DNA of 64,000 nt, taken from NCBI GenBank assembly GCA_947567595.1, contig CANOMQ010000012.1:1-64000 (forward strand), written 5' to 3'. The stretch comes from an uncultured Lachnospiraceae bacterium (GTDB taxonomy: Bacteria; Bacillota; Clostridia; Lachnospirales; Lachnospiraceae). Below the pieces are notes generated by a model. That model did not search any database. It saw nothing but the letters and a program-made list of their open reading frames with translations, and was not told the origin of the DNA. Below are positions 25,107 through 36,180 of the stretch, piece by piece (position 1 is the first letter of the stretch; each line of letters starts with the position of its first letter). The position numbers and the translations under genes were made by a program.

Positions 25107-27272
25107 TTATTCTACTCCACGCTTATAATGTCCGTTCGTGTAATCCTTCCATATAAAATCCGCGTCCATGCCCTTTGATTTTTTGAGATAAAATTCCAAA
25201 ACCGCCCTTGTCTGCTTAGCGGTTTCCAATGTAAAATCAAGCCTTATTACCTTATGCCCCGCTTTTTGTATGTGTTCAAGCTGCCCATGAAGGGAAAGCG
25301 GCACGGTATTGTAAAGGATATTGTAACAATGCATACAGCTTTGTGTGACCGGAAACGCATTTTTGTACCGGTCGGTAAGCAGATATGCATTCTGCTCATT
25401 TGGTTTATGGATACACTGCTTCAATGTATTCTGCACACAGTTTGCCGAATACATTAATGGCAACCTTCCATAAACCACCATTTCTGTCTGCACGCTGCCC
25501 AAAAGCGGCAGAAGCTCTTTTCTGTTAAGCTCCACCGGAAGCGTCACCATGTCAAAGAACCGGGCACAGACATCAAGCGAAGCGTTATTCCATGCATAGA
25601 TTGTGTAGTCCGATATTATTTGACCATTATAGTCAACGCTTTCAAGCCATTGTACTTCCTCAAAATTCCTGACAAGCACGCCCGTAAACAGTCCGCTTTC
25701 CAGCAACGTCTGATACTGTTCCAAATACGGATAGGAGCGCTTTCGCAAAATGTGTGGAAGTGCCAAAAAATAGTGCTTTGGATACTGTTTTATGAGCGCT
25801 TCCATTTTTTCCCTCTGTTGCAAAAAGCAATCCGCATTGATATAAATCAGATTGACTTCATCAGACAACAAAACCTCCGCCAGTTGTTCCCTTGTGGACA
25901 CAAAAACGGCAAGCTGATTGTCCGCAAAAGAGCCGTTATCCGCTTTTGTCCTTCTTTCATCAAGGCATGTTTCAAAAGAACCCCACTGTGCATTCTGCTT
26001 TAGGATTGCGTCCTCAAGCGCCTTACACGCCTTTCTTCTCATCTCATTTAAAGCCTTCACCGTCATGAAAGCATGACCGTCTGTATGCACTTCCAGCGTT
26101 TCAAGCCCAAAAAAGGTATCGCCAAGCTTTGAAAGCCTGTCTGATAAGTCCTGCTCGGTAAGCGGTCGGCTGATTGCCGCACCTGCCGCTTCTCCCTCCA
26201 CTGTCACGGACACCGTACCAGTATCTAATGTGAGAACCGCCGGTTTTCCTTCAAAAACAGAAACCGTTCCCCGAACCCCGATGTGTGGCTTTTGACTCAG
26301 ATACGTTTCACGGATTTTTGCAAGCACTTCCTCTTTGGAGCCGCCATATCCGGGTTCCTTAATGGTTATCATGTGTTTTCCGTTATGCGCTTCATAATAA
26401 CCGTGACAGATATCAGACCGGATATAAAGCCCCCGCAAAAGCGTCTCATCTTTTTTATCAACCTTAAAATCATGCTCAGGGTTTGATAAAAATCTATCAA
26501 TATACTTACGGTAAACCGCTGTCACGCCTGCCACATATTCCGGGCTTTTCATGCGCCCTTCGATTTTGAAGGAGTCAATCCCTGCCGCAATCAGCTTTGG
26601 TATCATGGGGAGCGTGTACATGTCCTTTAGGCTAAGCGGATATAGCTGCTTTCCGTTCTCGTCTGTATATGGAAGCCTGCACGGTCCCGCACATCTACCC
26701 CTGTTCCCGCTCCTGCCGCCCAAAATGGAGCTGAAAAGACACTGCCCCGAATACGCATAACACATCGCCCCGTGGATAAAGCACTCCACCTCAAGCCCTG
26801 TCTGCTCCTTAATGTCCCTTATTTCATCAAGCGAAAGCTCCCTTGCCGGAACGACACGGCTAACGCCAAGCGACTTCACAAGCCGGGCGCCATATACACC
26901 CGTGATGGTCATCTGCGTGCTCGCATGCAAGGGAAGTCTTGGAAACCGCTCCCGAAGTGTCTTAAGCACGCCAATATCCTGCACAATCACCCCGTCAAGC
27001 CCTGCCGCATACAAAGGCGCGACATAGGGCACAAGCTCCTGCATTTCCTTTTCCTTCACAAGCGTATTGACGGTCAGGTAGATTTTCCTGCCAAACAAAT
27101 GCGCCACGCGAAGCGCCTCCACAAGCTCCTCCTTGGAAAAATTATTCGCATAAGCCCTTGCGCCAAATTTCATGCCGCCTAAATAGACGGCGTCGGCTCC
27201 TGCATTGATTGCCGCCATAAAGCACGCAAAATCACCTGCCGGAGCTAAAAGCTCTACTTTTTTCTTGTCCAT
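25107..27272 (-). CDS. U32 family peptidase (RlhA-like)
   Basis: A 721-residue U32 protein: KVELLAPAGDFACFMAAINA, the signature ECFIHGAMCYAYSGQCLFSS with GRSGNRGRCAGPCRLPY, and a C-terminal DUF3656-like region. Cysteines in the signature are known to bind an iron-sulphur cluster in relatives that hydroxylate RNA bases (RlhA, TrhP); the old peptidase label is based on a few members. Full length for the long U32 type. Located 8 bases after zapA; the ribosome binding site is weak, so translation is probably coupled. Confidence 0.93.
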   Translation of the reverse strand: MDKKKVELLAPAGDFACFMAAINAGADAVYLGGMKFGARAYANNFSKEELVEALRVAHLFGRKIYLTVNTLVKEKEMQELVPYVAPLYAAGLDGVIVQDIGVLKTLRERFPRLPLHASTQMTITGVYGARLVKSLGVSRVVPARELSLDEIRDIKEQTGLEVECFIHGAMCYAYSGQCLFSSILGGRSGNRGRCAGPCRLPYTDENGKQLYPLSLKDMYTLPMIPKLIAAGIDSFKIEGRMKSPEYVAGVTAVYRKYIDRFLSNPEHDFKVDKKDETLLRGLYIRSDICHGYYEAHNGKHMITIKEPGYGGSKEEVLAKIRETYLSQKPHIGVRGTVSVFEGKPAVLTLDTGTVSVTVEGEAAGAAISRPLTEQDLSDRLSKLGDTFFGLETLEVHTDGHAFMTVKALNEMRRKACKALEDAILKQNAQWGSFETCLDERRTKADNGSFADNQLAVFVSTREQLAEVLLSDEVNLIYINADCFLQQREKMEALIKQYPKHYFLALPHILRKRSYPYLEQYQTLLESGLFTGVLVRNFEEVQWLESVDYNGQIISDYTIYAWNNASLDVCARFFDMVTLPVELNRKELLPLLGSVQTEMVVYGRLPLMYSANCVQNTLKQCIHKPNEQNAYLLTDRYKNAFPVTQSCMHCYNILYNTVPLSLHGQLEHIQKAGHKVIRLDFTLETAKQTRAVLEFYLKKSKGMDADFIWKDYTNGHYKRGVE

Positions 27273-27280
27273 AAGCGCGT

Positions 27281-27688
27281 TTATTTCTTACTCTCCTTAA
27301 GCTCCGTCTCAAGACGCACAATCTGCTTTGAATTTTCATTCAGCTCGTTTTGTGCCTCCTGCAATGACTTCGTGGTGTTATCAAGCTTCATCTGCGTGGC
27401 AATCAGCTCATGCTTCAGGTCATAGAGCTCGTTCTCCTTTGCCCGAAGCTCCTGCTCCCGAAGCTCCTGCTGGTTCTTTGCCTTGAAATAGTCGTCGGCA
27501 ATATTCAAAAGCATTAACATATTCTGTGTATCGACCGGCTGATGTTTAAAGCTGTCCATCTTATTATACTCGTTGAGCTTATTGTTTATGTAAGCGGCAA
27601 CCTTTTGCAGGTATTCCGCGCTCTCATTTCCGCTGACAGTCAGCACCTTTCCTCCGATAATTACTTCCGTGTCTGTTTTGGCAGCCAT
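27281..27688 (-). CDS. zapA: Cell division protein ZapA
   Basis: A 135-residue ZapA: TDTEVIIGGKVLTVSGNESA, EYLQKVAAYINNKLNEY and LLNIADDYFKA, then a coiled coil (about 70-135) rich in Glu, Leu and Asn. It bundles FtsZ filaments at the division site. It is the first gene of the operon with U32 and the FtsW-PBP fusion, with its own promoter at the end of ruvB. Confidence 0.9.
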   Translation of the reverse strand: MAAKTDTEVIIGGKVLTVSGNESAEYLQKVAAYINNKLNEYNKMDSFKHQPVDTQNMLMLLNIADDYFKAKNQQELREQELRAKENELYDLKHELIATQMKLDNTTKSLQEAQNELNENSKQIVRLETELKESKK

Positions 27689-27756
27689 CTTTTTTGCCCC
27701 CTTTATCCTTGTATCTTAATAAAAATCCTTTGTTTTGAATTTACATAATCATTTAC

Positions 27757-27786
27757 ATTATATATCACATTATTGTTCCATTTCAA
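27757..27786 (-). promoter_or_regulatory. Promoter for zapA operon
   Basis: Minus strand TTGAAA (27786-27781, inside the ruvB end), 18-base spacer, TATAAT (27762-27757). Confidence 0.6.
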
Positions 27787-28768
27787 GTCCCAAATGATTG
27801 TAGGCAAGCTCTGTCACAATCCGTCCGCGCGGCGTGCGGATAATCAGCCCGTTTTTTATCAGGTATGGCTCATAGACATCTTCAATCGTGCCGCTGTCCT
27901 CACCGATTGCCGCAGACAGGGTGTCAAGCCCTACCGGCTTTCCGCCAAACTTTTCAATCATGGTCATCAAAATCTCACGGTCGGTCTGGTCAAGCCCCAG
28001 CTTGTCCACATCGAGCAAATCCAGCGCCGTGTTCGCCGCCTCAAGTGTAATGACACCGTCATACTTTACCTGCGCAAAATCACGCACGCGCTTTAACATG
28101 CGGTTTGCAAGCCTTGGCGTCCCGCGGCTTCTCCTTGCAAGCTCAATCGCCCCCTGTTCGTCAATCTGTACCTGCAAAATGCGCGCCGAATGCTGGATAA
28201 TCAGCTTTAGCTCCTCCACGGAGTAAAACTCAAGGTGCTGGATAACGCCAAAGCGGTCGCGCAGCGGCGCTGTCAAAAGCCCTGCCCTTGTCGTTGCGCC
28301 AATCAGCGTGAATTTGGGCAGGTCAAGCCTTACGGAGCGCGCCGTGGCACCCTTTCCAATCATGATGTCAATCGCGAAATCCTCCATTGCAGGGTAAAGC
28401 ACCTCCTCCACCTGACGGTTTAAGCGATGGATTTCGTCGATAAACAAAATATCGCCCTCCTGCAGTCCATTCAAAATCGCAGCCATTTCCCCCGGCTTTT
28501 CGATGGCGGGGCCGCTTGTTACCTTCATGTTGACACCCATCTCATTTGCAATAATGCCGGAAAGTGTTGTTTTACCAAGCCCCGGCGGGCCGTAAAACAG
28601 CACATGATCCAAGCTGTCCTCGCGCTGCTTTGCCGCCTGTATGTAAATGCTTAATATTTCCTTGATTTTCTGCTGCCCGATGTAATCCTTCAGGCTTTGC
28701 GGACGCAGGCTTCCCTCCAGCTTGACGTCCTCCTCCAAAAGCTTCGTTTCAATGACTCTTGCAGCCAT
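27770..28768 (-). CDS. ruvB: Holliday junction helicase RuvB
   Basis: A 332-residue AAA+ motor: [26 protein letters not shown] (Walker A), [11 protein letters not shown] (Walker B), [18 protein letters not shown] (sensor 1 and arginine finger) and a C-terminal winged helix with TPRGRIVTE. Drives branch migration with RuvA. 62 bases after ruvA. Confidence 0.98.
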   Translation of the reverse strand: MAARVIETKLLEEDVKLEGSLRPQSLKDYIGQQKIKEILSIYIQAAKQREDSLDHVLFYGPPGLGKTTLSGIIANEMGVNMKVTSGPAIEKPGEMAAILNGLQEGDILFIDEIHRLNRQVEEVLYPAMEDFAIDIMIGKGATARSVRLDLPKFTLIGATTRAGLLTAPLRDRFGVIQHLEFYSVEELKLIIQHSARILQVQIDEQGAIELARRSRGTPRLANRMLKRVRDFAQVKYDGVITLEAANTALDLLDVDKLGLDQTDREILMTMIEKFGGKPVGLDTLSAAIGEDSGTIEDVYEPYLIKNGLIIRTPRGRIVTELAYNHLGLEMEQ

Positions 28769-28830
28769 AGTAGTCCTCCATTCTTACCTATACTTGCGAG
28801 TTTCAATCTTTGATTTTCCAATCCAGCCCC

Positions 28831-29442
28831 TTAAATACTGCCAATCATCTTCAACGCCTGCTTTAAAATCACTCCGCTATCCATTTCTTCCGTAATTGTA
28901 AGCTGTTTTACCGCTTTGACTGCCTCCGTCGGCGTATATCCAAGTGCAACCAGCGCCTCAATCGCCTCATTCTTTGCGGCTGTATCCGCTGACAGTTCAC
29001 TCGTTGGTATAAAATCCATATTCTCCTCATAGGAAATCTTCAATGCAATCTTGTCCTTGAGCTCAAGGATAATGCGCTCCGCAGACTTATTTCCTACCCC
29101 CTGCGCCTTTGCAATCGCCTTTGCGTCGCCGGAAATAATCGCAAGCCGCAAATCGTCCGCGCTCATTGCCGATAAAATGCTGAGTGCCCCCTTGGGACCA
29201 ATTCCATTCACGGCAATCAGCTTTTTATAGATTTCCAAATCGTCCCTTGACAAAAACCCGAATAACTGGAACGCGTCCTCCCGCACGCTGGTATAGGTAT
29301 AGATTTTCACAAAGGCACCAATCCCCGGAAGCCTTTTCGCCACGCTCAACGGAATGCGGATATTGTAACCGATATTGTTACATTCCAGCACAAGATTATC
29401 CTCCGATATGTCAGCAATTTCCCCTTTGATATATGCGTACAT
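28831..29442 (-). CDS. ruvA: Holliday junction DNA-binding protein RuvA
   Basis: A 203-residue RuvA: MYAYIKGEIADISEDNLVLE (OB fold), two helix-hairpin-helix motifs (LIAVNGIGPKGALSIL and AQGVGNKSAERIILELKDK) and a C-terminal RuvB-binding domain (EAIEALVALGYTPTEA). The ATG at 29442 follows GGGAGAATTGCTG; the frame from 29481 is too long. Confidence 0.97.
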   Translation of the reverse strand: MYAYIKGEIADISEDNLVLECNNIGYNIRIPLSVAKRLPGIGAFVKIYTYTSVREDAFQLFGFLSRDDLEIYKKLIAVNGIGPKGALSILSAMSADDLRLAIISGDAKAIAKAQGVGNKSAERIILELKDKIALKISYEENMDFIPTSELSADTAAKNEAIEALVALGYTPTEAVKAVKQLTITEEMDSGVILKQALKMIGSI

Positions 29443-29510
29443 CAGCAATTCTCCCTTCCTTTGTCCGGCACAATTTTCCAAAACTAAAAATAGTATACCA
29501 CATTATAACG

Positions 29511-29556
29511 AAAAAAGGAAGAAAAAGAAAACATATGTTTCTAATTTCTTCCTTTA
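29511..29556 (-). terminator. Terminator after ilvC
   Basis: Minus strand GGAAGAAA...TTTTCTTCC with an inner GAAAC-ATAT-GTTTTC stem, then TTTTTT. It ends the ilv transcript before ruvA. Confidence 0.85.
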
Positions 29557-29599
29557 TATTTGCATGAAAACCGATCATTACTGGTACACAAGGCACCGA

Positions 29600-30628
<1,029 letters not shown>

Positions 30629-30698
30629 TTAATTCCTCCTTGTTTTACAAGTAAATACATTTGTATATATATGTAATATAAAATTGCATAAATATAAC

Positions 30699-31202
30699 TT
30701 ACGACTCTAAATGAATGAGCGCGTCCGCCCCCCTTGCAAGTCCCGCGATACCCGTCCTTGCAATCTCAAGGATTTCGTAATCCGCAAGCAGTCCGATAAA
30801 CGCCTCAATCTTTGACTGGGTTCCGGTCAGCTCCACAATCAGGCTGTCCACATTCACATCAATAATCTTGGCACGGAAAATATCCGCAACGGCAATGACG
30901 CCCTGCCGCTTTTCCGGTGAAGATTTTACCTTAATCAGGCAAAGCTCCCTGTATACGCTCTTATCCGGCTTTAACTCCCGCACGTCGCGCACATCGACCA
31001 GCTTGGAAACCTGCTTTTCGATCTGATCCAAAATCTCCTCATCACCTGACGTCACAATCGTAATCCTTGTAAAGCGGGGATCGGACGTAACGCCTGCCGT
31101 AATGCTGTCGATATTGTAGCCGCGTCTTGAAAATAAGCCCGTAATACGGCTTAACACGCCGGCATTATTATTTACCAAAAGCTGAAAAACTTTGTTTTGC
31201 AT
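30699..31202 (-). CDS. ilvN: Acetolactate synthase regulatory subunit (second tandem copy)
   Basis: A 167-residue ACT-domain protein: VFQLLVNNNAGVLSRITGLFSRRGYNIDS, the N-terminal ACT domain that binds valine, and a C-terminal ALS_ss domain ending in GIAGLARG. It activates and feedback-regulates the catalytic subunit. It is the second of two consecutive small-subunit genes and is clearly diverged from its neighbour (31269-31751), so not a recent duplicate. Confidence 0.93.
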   Translation of the reverse strand: MQNKVFQLLVNNNAGVLSRITGLFSRRGYNIDSITAGVTSDPRFTRITIVTSGDEEILDQIEKQVSKLVDVRDVRELKPDKSVYRELCLIKVKSSPEKRQGVIAVADIFRAKIIDVNVDSLIVELTGTQSKIEAFIGLLADYEILEIARTGIAGLARGADALIHLES

Positions 31203-31268
31203 AAATATACACTCCTTTATACCTGCGAGGTATCTGACTAAACAAATTTTATTTTAACAAGCTTTATG

Positions 31269-31751
31269 TTAATTGTCAACACATTTAGGCAAAGCAAGTG
31301 TGCCTGTCCTTGCGACCTCCACAATGCTGATGGATTTTAACATGTCAAGCATGACCTTAATGCGCTCCGGCATGTCGCAAATCTGGATAATCATGTTGTT
31401 GTTTGACATATCCACAATGTCCGCCTTCATAATCTCGCAGATTTCCATGATGTCGCGGCGCGTGCTCCTGTTATATTTTACCTTAATCAGCATCAGCTCG
31501 CGGCTGATACTGTCCTTCTCGTCAAACGTCTTAACCTTAATCACGTCAAGCTTTTTGTTTAACTGCTTTTCAATCTGCTCAATCGTGCGCTCATTTCCCG
31601 AGCTTACAATCGTCATGCAGGAAATGGACGCGTCGTCCGTCTCGCCCACCGCAAGGCTGTCAATGTTAAAGCATCTCCTTGCGAACAGACCTGCGACCTT
31701 GCCAAGCACACCTGCCCTGTTTTCTACCTGTACGGAATATATTCTTTTCAA
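31269..31751 (-). CDS. ilvN: Acetolactate synthase regulatory subunit (first tandem copy)
   Basis: A 160-residue ACT-domain small subunit: IYSVQVENRAGVLGKVAGLFARRCFNIDS, VKYNRSTRRDIMEICEI and ARTGTLALPK. It directly follows ilvB (15 bases), so it is the likely cognate regulator of that catalytic subunit. Confidence 0.93.
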   Translation of the reverse strand: MKRIYSVQVENRAGVLGKVAGLFARRCFNIDSLAVGETDDASISCMTIVSSGNERTIEQIEKQLNKKLDVIKVKTFDEKDSISRELMLIKVKYNRSTRRDIMEICEIMKADIVDMSNNNMIIQICDMPERIKVMLDMLKSISIVEVARTGTLALPKCVDN

Positions 31752-31765
31752 AATAAGCCTCCTTA

Positions 31766-33397
31766 CTATTTCACTAAATCCATCGGATCAATCAGACACT
31801 CCATCAGCATGGTGTTGTCTTCCTTCAAAAACGCGTTGATTTTTTCCTCGGCATGAGACATGTTCTCAACCCGGATAAACGGTATGCCATAAGCCGCCGC
31901 AAGCTTCTCAAGGTCAGGTGTTCCTGCCTTTATGTCAACCACGGAATAATGATCCTTATAGGTATAATGCTGATACTCGCGCACCATTCCAAGATAATTG
32001 TTTTTCATGACAATAATCTTGACCGGAATTTCGTGCTGTATGATGGTCGCAAGCTCCATCATGGACATTTGGAACGAACCGTCGCCGCAGACCGCGACTG
32101 CCTGCCTTGACATATCGCCGCGCTTTGCGCCCATTGCCGCAGGAATGGAATAGCCCATTGTCCCCATGCCGCCAGAGGTCAGGAAACGCCCGTTTTTTAC
32201 GATATGATAGTTGCATGACCATATCTGGTTCTGCCCCACGTCTGCCACATACACCGCGTCGTCCTTCATGGCATTGGAAAGCATTGTGATAAACACCGCA
32301 GGGTCCACATAATCCGGATTGGGATTGCGTTTTTGTCCCATTGTGCTACGGTACTCCTCAAGCAGGGTAATCCATTCCTCGTGCTCGCAGGTAAATTCTT
32401 CCTTTGCAATATCCTCGAATATATGCTTGATGTCGCCGACAAGCGGAATGGAAGCGCCTGCGTTCTTCCCGATTTCCGCAGGGTCTACATCAATATGTAC
32501 CAAAATTTTGTTTGTCGTAATCAAATCCGGCTGGCTGATTGCCCTGTCCGCCACGCGCGCGCCGACCATCACAATCACGTCTGACTCGTTCATCGCGCGG
32601 TTTGCATACGCCTTTCCATTGTTTCCGACCATGCCGAAATACATGTCGTCATTGGTCTGCATGACACCGATTCCCATCATCGTTGTGACTACGGGAATGC
32701 GGTATTTGTGCGCAAAGTCCCGAAGCTCGCACACGGCATTGCTCAAATGCACGCCGCCGCCTGCGCAGATAATCGGACGCTTTGCCTTTTCGAGCTCCTT
32801 GATGACCTTTTTAATCTGTACAATATGCCCCTTGATGGTGGGTTTATAGGCACGGATATTGACTTCCGCAGGGTATTTGAAGCTTTTGATTGGCGCGTTC
32901 TGCACGTCAATCGGCACGTCAATCAAAACCGGTCCCTTTCGCCCGGAATTGGCGATATAAAACGCTTCCTTGACAATCCGCGGAATGTCCTCCACATTTT
33001 TGACAATGTAGCTGTATTTAACAAAGGATTCCACCGCGCCTGTGATGTCCGCCTCCTGAAAAACGTCGCTTCCCATGTCGTCGCTCTTTACCTGTCCTGA
33101 AATGCACACGATGGGAATGCTGTCCGCAAATGCCGTGGCGATACCTGTAATCAGGTTGGTTGCGCCCGGACCGCTTGTGACGGCACACACACCGACGTGC
33201 CCTGCGACACGCGCCTCCCCGCTCGCCGCATGGGCAGCATTTTGTTCTGTTCTTACCAAAATCGTCCTGATGTCCGAGTTTAAAATACTGTTGTAAAACG
33301 GGGCGATTGCCACTCCGGGATAACCGTATACCGTGGTGACACCCTCTTGCTCAAGACATTTTACGATTGCGTCAGCACCGTTCATAATATGATTCAC
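31766..33397 (-). CDS. ilvB: Acetolactate synthase catalytic subunit
   Basis: A 543-residue thiamine-diphosphate enzyme: VYGYPGVAIAPFYN with RTEQNAAHAASGEARVAG (catalytic Glu), GPGATNLITGIATA, then the ThDP motif GDGSFQMSMMELATI...NNYLGMV. It condenses pyruvate into acetolactate. The GTG at 33397 has AAAGGA at 5 bases; an ATG four codons later (33385) is also possible. It heads ilvB-ilvN-ilvN-ilvC. Confidence 0.96.
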   Translation of the reverse strand: MNHIMNGADAIVKCLEQEGVTTVYGYPGVAIAPFYNSILNSDIRTILVRTEQNAAHAASGEARVAGHVGVCAVTSGPGATNLITGIATAFADSIPIVCISGQVKSDDMGSDVFQEADITGAVESFVKYSYIVKNVEDIPRIVKEAFYIANSGRKGPVLIDVPIDVQNAPIKSFKYPAEVNIRAYKPTIKGHIVQIKKVIKELEKAKRPIICAGGGVHLSNAVCELRDFAHKYRIPVVTTMMGIGVMQTNDDMYFGMVGNNGKAYANRAMNESDVIVMVGARVADRAISQPDLITTNKILVHIDVDPAEIGKNAGASIPLVGDIKHIFEDIAKEEFTCEHEEWITLLEEYRSTMGQKRNPNPDYVDPAVFITMLSNAMKDDAVYVADVGQNQIWSCNYHIVKNGRFLTSGGMGTMGYSIPAAMGAKRGDMSRQAVAVCGDGSFQMSMMELATIIQHEIPVKIIVMKNNYLGMVREYQHYTYKDHYSVVDIKAGTPDLEKLAAAYGIPFIRVENMSHAEEKINAFLKEDNTMLMECLIDPMDLVK

Positions 33398-33494
33398 CCT
33401 TATCCTTTCTGATTATTATTATACTTTTGTTATTATACTTGTATATCCGGTCAATTGAATGTCCGGTACTTATTTTTGAAATGAAATACAATTT

Positions 33495-33523
33495 ATTATA
33501 CATAATAATCGGGATTAAGTAAA
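33495..33523 (-). promoter_or_regulatory. Promoter for ilvBNNC
   Basis: Minus strand TTTACT (33523-33518), 17-base spacer, TATAAT (33500-33495). The leader of about 95 bases is too short for a T-box; I see no attenuator in it. Confidence 0.65.
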
Positions 33524-33546
33524 CTGTTTTTTGTTTTTCCTTTACG

Positions 33547-35244
33547 TTATCCCGAAATGACCTTACAACGCTTCTTATAGCATGCAATTCCATATTTACG
33601 GATAACAGTCATGCCGTCATCAATGAATGCCTCCTCATAATTCCTATCATCAATCTGTTTAAGCACTTCCTTACAGCCCTTATCAAATGACGCATTTTCA
33701 GCATACTTGAGTTCTATGATGATACCAATTTCTTTCTCCTCCACTTCCACACTGATGTCACTGTAGCCTTCGCCAGACTCAGCGTTAGAGCGCACCCTCC
33801 AGCCATCCATGCCTGCAAATAATCCCAGTAAAATTCCGTGGTAGAAATTCTCCTTCATTTCTTTTTTGATGTTATTGTCACGGGTACTGATTGTCTTTCT
33901 AAGATATGAGGTAAAGCCTTTTTCTATCGTGGCTGTATCATTTTCCTCAAATGCCCTGCAGAAATTTTCCAGCATTTGTGTATCCCTTTTTGTCTCCGCC
34001 TCGAACCAGTCCTGTATCTGTTCCTGAAATATCCATTGGATTTCCTTGTTTGGAATAACTAACCCTGTCAGACCGCTGTCGTCTGCCCCGTGCTGTGTGA
34101 GATAACCGGTCGTAAACAGGATACTCCATAGATTGTCAATTTTGGAATCCAAGTCACGATATGTCAGCTCCTGCCGTATCTTTTTCCGAATGGTCTCACC
34201 GCTGACCAATAACTCGATTTCGTCCCTGATTGTTGCGTCTGCCTTATCAATAAATTTTCGGACAATACTGTTACTGCTGGTATTCACCCAGTAATTTTGA
34301 GGACTTACAGACGGATTTATTTTCAAGGCATGGCAATAGCTCACGACATCCCACGGACAATAAATCTCCAGTTCGCCAAAATGATAACCGTCATACCATT
34401 CTTTTATGACATCATATTTCTCCGTAAAACCGTAATATTCCAGCAGTTTTTGGACTTCCATATCAGAAAAGCCGAAATACTCGTTATACTGCACATCTTT
34501 TACTGTATATACATTGAAATTATTCAGTCCGGTAAAAATACTTTCCTTTGAAATTCTAAGACACCCTGTTAATACCGCAAACTCTAAACTGTCATTTGTT
34601 TTAAACGCATTTCCGAACAAAATCCGAATCAGTTCCACCATCAAGTCATAATATCCTGACTGATATGCCTTGTCGAGCGGAACATCATATTCATCAATCA
34701 ACATAATGACACTTTGCCCGAAATGCTTTTGCAAAAGCTGCGACAGCAATTGCAGGCTGTCCTTCAAAAGCTCGTCTGACATGGTAAAGGCACCTGTTTC
34801 GTCCGTATTGATAAGCGCCTTGTATTGGCTGCGTTCCGGCTGCGTCAGCGTGTCACTCTGCAACAGAAACGCAGACTTCATGGCTTCTTTGCCGATAATT
34901 CTTCGCAGCATTCCCTTCGCCTCAGCAAAATTTTCTCCGGTCGCCCCTTTTAAGGTAACGCAAAGTACCGGAAATTTTCCCATAAACGTGTCGCAAAGCC
35001 TTTTTTCCTTGGAAATATCAAGCCCGTCAAAAAGGCTTGCGTTACTGCCTTGCTGGAAAAAATATTTCAGCATACTCATATTCAGGGTTTTGCCAAATCG
35101 TCTTGGACGCGTAAACAGGTTCACTTTTCCCTGATTTTCCAAAAGCGTTTTAATAAGTCCTGTTTTATCGACATAATAATACCCCTTTGTGCGCATTTCT
35201 TCAAAATTCTCAATACCCATAGGAAGCTTTACTATTTCTGCCAT
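33547..35244 (-). CDS. AAA-ATPase-like protein with DUF1703 nuclease-fold C terminus
   Basis: A 565-residue protein. The N-terminal AAA-ATPase-like domain (KLPMGIENFEEMRTKGYYYV, RPRRFGKTLNMSML as Walker A, VIMLIDEYDVPLD as Walker B) is followed by a C-terminal DUF1703 domain with GYSDI...GIIIELKYAE, a D...ExK pattern of the PD-(D/E)xK nuclease fold. Such genes occur in many copies in gut anaerobes; their function is not established, with defence or mobile-element roles proposed. Start chosen at the ATG 35244 (MAEIVKLP) rather than 35277, which has no ribosome binding site. Confidence 0.85.
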   Translation of the reverse strand: MAEIVKLPMGIENFEEMRTKGYYYVDKTGLIKTLLENQGKVNLFTRPRRFGKTLNMSMLKYFFQQGSNASLFDGLDISKEKRLCDTFMGKFPVLCVTLKGATGENFAEAKGMLRRIIGKEAMKSAFLLQSDTLTQPERSQYKALINTDETGAFTMSDELLKDSLQLLSQLLQKHFGQSVIMLIDEYDVPLDKAYQSGYYDLMVELIRILFGNAFKTNDSLEFAVLTGCLRISKESIFTGLNNFNVYTVKDVQYNEYFGFSDMEVQKLLEYYGFTEKYDVIKEWYDGYHFGELEIYCPWDVVSYCHALKINPSVSPQNYWVNTSSNSIVRKFIDKADATIRDEIELLVSGETIRKKIRQELTYRDLDSKIDNLWSILFTTGYLTQHGADDSGLTGLVIPNKEIQWIFQEQIQDWFEAETKRDTQMLENFCRAFEENDTATIEKGFTSYLRKTISTRDNNIKKEMKENFYHGILLGLFAGMDGWRVRSNAESGEGYSDISVEVEEKEIGIIIELKYAENASFDKGCKEVLKQIDDRNYEEAFIDDGMTVIRKYGIACYKKRCKVISG

Positions 35245-35404
35245 ACCATACTTCTTTTCCTGAAACGATTGCCGCATTACAGATAAAATGTTCTGTTTCT
35301 ATATTATTTAGAAGTATATCACACTTGTACGTCAAAATCACCTGATATTTCTTTCTGCAAACAAAAATGCCCATTGGTTTTTTGGACAAACAGACCGAAG
35401 AGAA

Positions 35405-35433
35405 TTGATTTTAAGGAAATAGTGTGTTAAAGT
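35405..35433 (+). promoter_or_regulatory. Promoter for the lipoprotein gene
   Basis: TTGATT (35405-35410), 17-base spacer, TAAAGT (35428-35433). Confidence 0.6.
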
Positions 35434-35471
35434 ATATGTGTTTGAAATTTTTAGCAAAAGGAAAATTGAAC

Positions 35472-36062
35472 ATGATGAACAATAAAGGAATTTTGTCCAA
35501 AACACGGACACTGCTCATTGCCGCCACGATGTCCGCCTGCCTTTTTGGCTGCGGCGGGGCAAGTGACGACGAGAAGGCGCTTGCCGATTTCTCCACAAAA
35601 ATTTCCGGCTTCACGGAATATATCAAGGACGCTGACACGCAGATAAACAGCCTTGATGTCTCGGATAAGGACTCCGTTGACCAACTGCTTGCAATCCTTG
35701 ACGATATGGACGAAGAGTTCCAGAAGCTTGCGGAGATTGACGCGCCAATGCAGTATCAGGACGTGGAAAATCTGGCAGATGAGGCGAGTGAAAATATGTC
35801 GCTTGCGGTATCCTGCTATCACACCTTCTTTGAAACGGAAAGCGCTTCCGGGGAAGACGCTGCGGACGCGTATGAATATTATACACGGGCGATGAAACGT
35901 GTAAAATATATCGGCTACATGCTCGCGGGCGGGGAAATTCCCGAGGAGGAGAATGTCACAATCTATGAGGACACAAATGACAGCAATATCCTCCACAAAT
36001 GGCTGTCCGATGATGAGGAGGGCGGCAGCAGTGCCGAGGAAAATCCGGAAACGGAGCAGTAA
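35472..36062 (+). CDS. Putative lipoprotein, unknown function
   Basis: A 196-residue protein with a signal peptide (about 1-25) ending in a lipobox, LFGC followed by Gly-Gly, so it should be a lipid-anchored surface protein. The mature part is acidic and helical (ADFSTKISGFTEYIKDADTQ, ALAEIDAP-like helix) and ends in an acidic tail EEGGSSAEENPETEQ. No family recognised. Start at ATG 35472 with AAAGGA upstream. One of two plus-strand genes, with its own promoter and terminator. Confidence 0.8.
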   Translation: MMNNKGILSKTRTLLIAATMSACLFGCGGASDDEKALADFSTKISGFTEYIKDADTQINSLDVSDKDSVDQLLAILDDMDEEFQKLAEIDAPMQYQDVENLADEASENMSLAVSCYHTFFETESASGEDAADAYEYYTRAMKRVKYIGYMLAGGEIPEEENVTIYEDTNDSNILHKWLSDDEEGGSSAEENPETEQ

Positions 36063-36095
36063 GCAGTTACAAAATTACAATCGAATAAAACCGGA

Positions 36096-36136
36096 AACGA
36101 AAACCGCAGTGGAATTTGCTGCGGTTTTCGTTTTGC
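36096..36136 (+). terminator. Terminator after the lipoprotein gene
   Basis: CGAAAACCGCAG / CTGCGGTTTTCG 12-base perfect stem, then TTTT. It may also stop the convergent serpin transcript. Confidence 0.85.
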
Positions 36137-36180
36137 ACTATGAAAAAAGATAATAATGAAGGTACTATTGGACAGTGCGC

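Noticed and set aside
33398..33546. T-box or leader attenuator before ilvB
   Set aside because: The leader is under 100 bases with no T-box motif, terminator or leader peptide.
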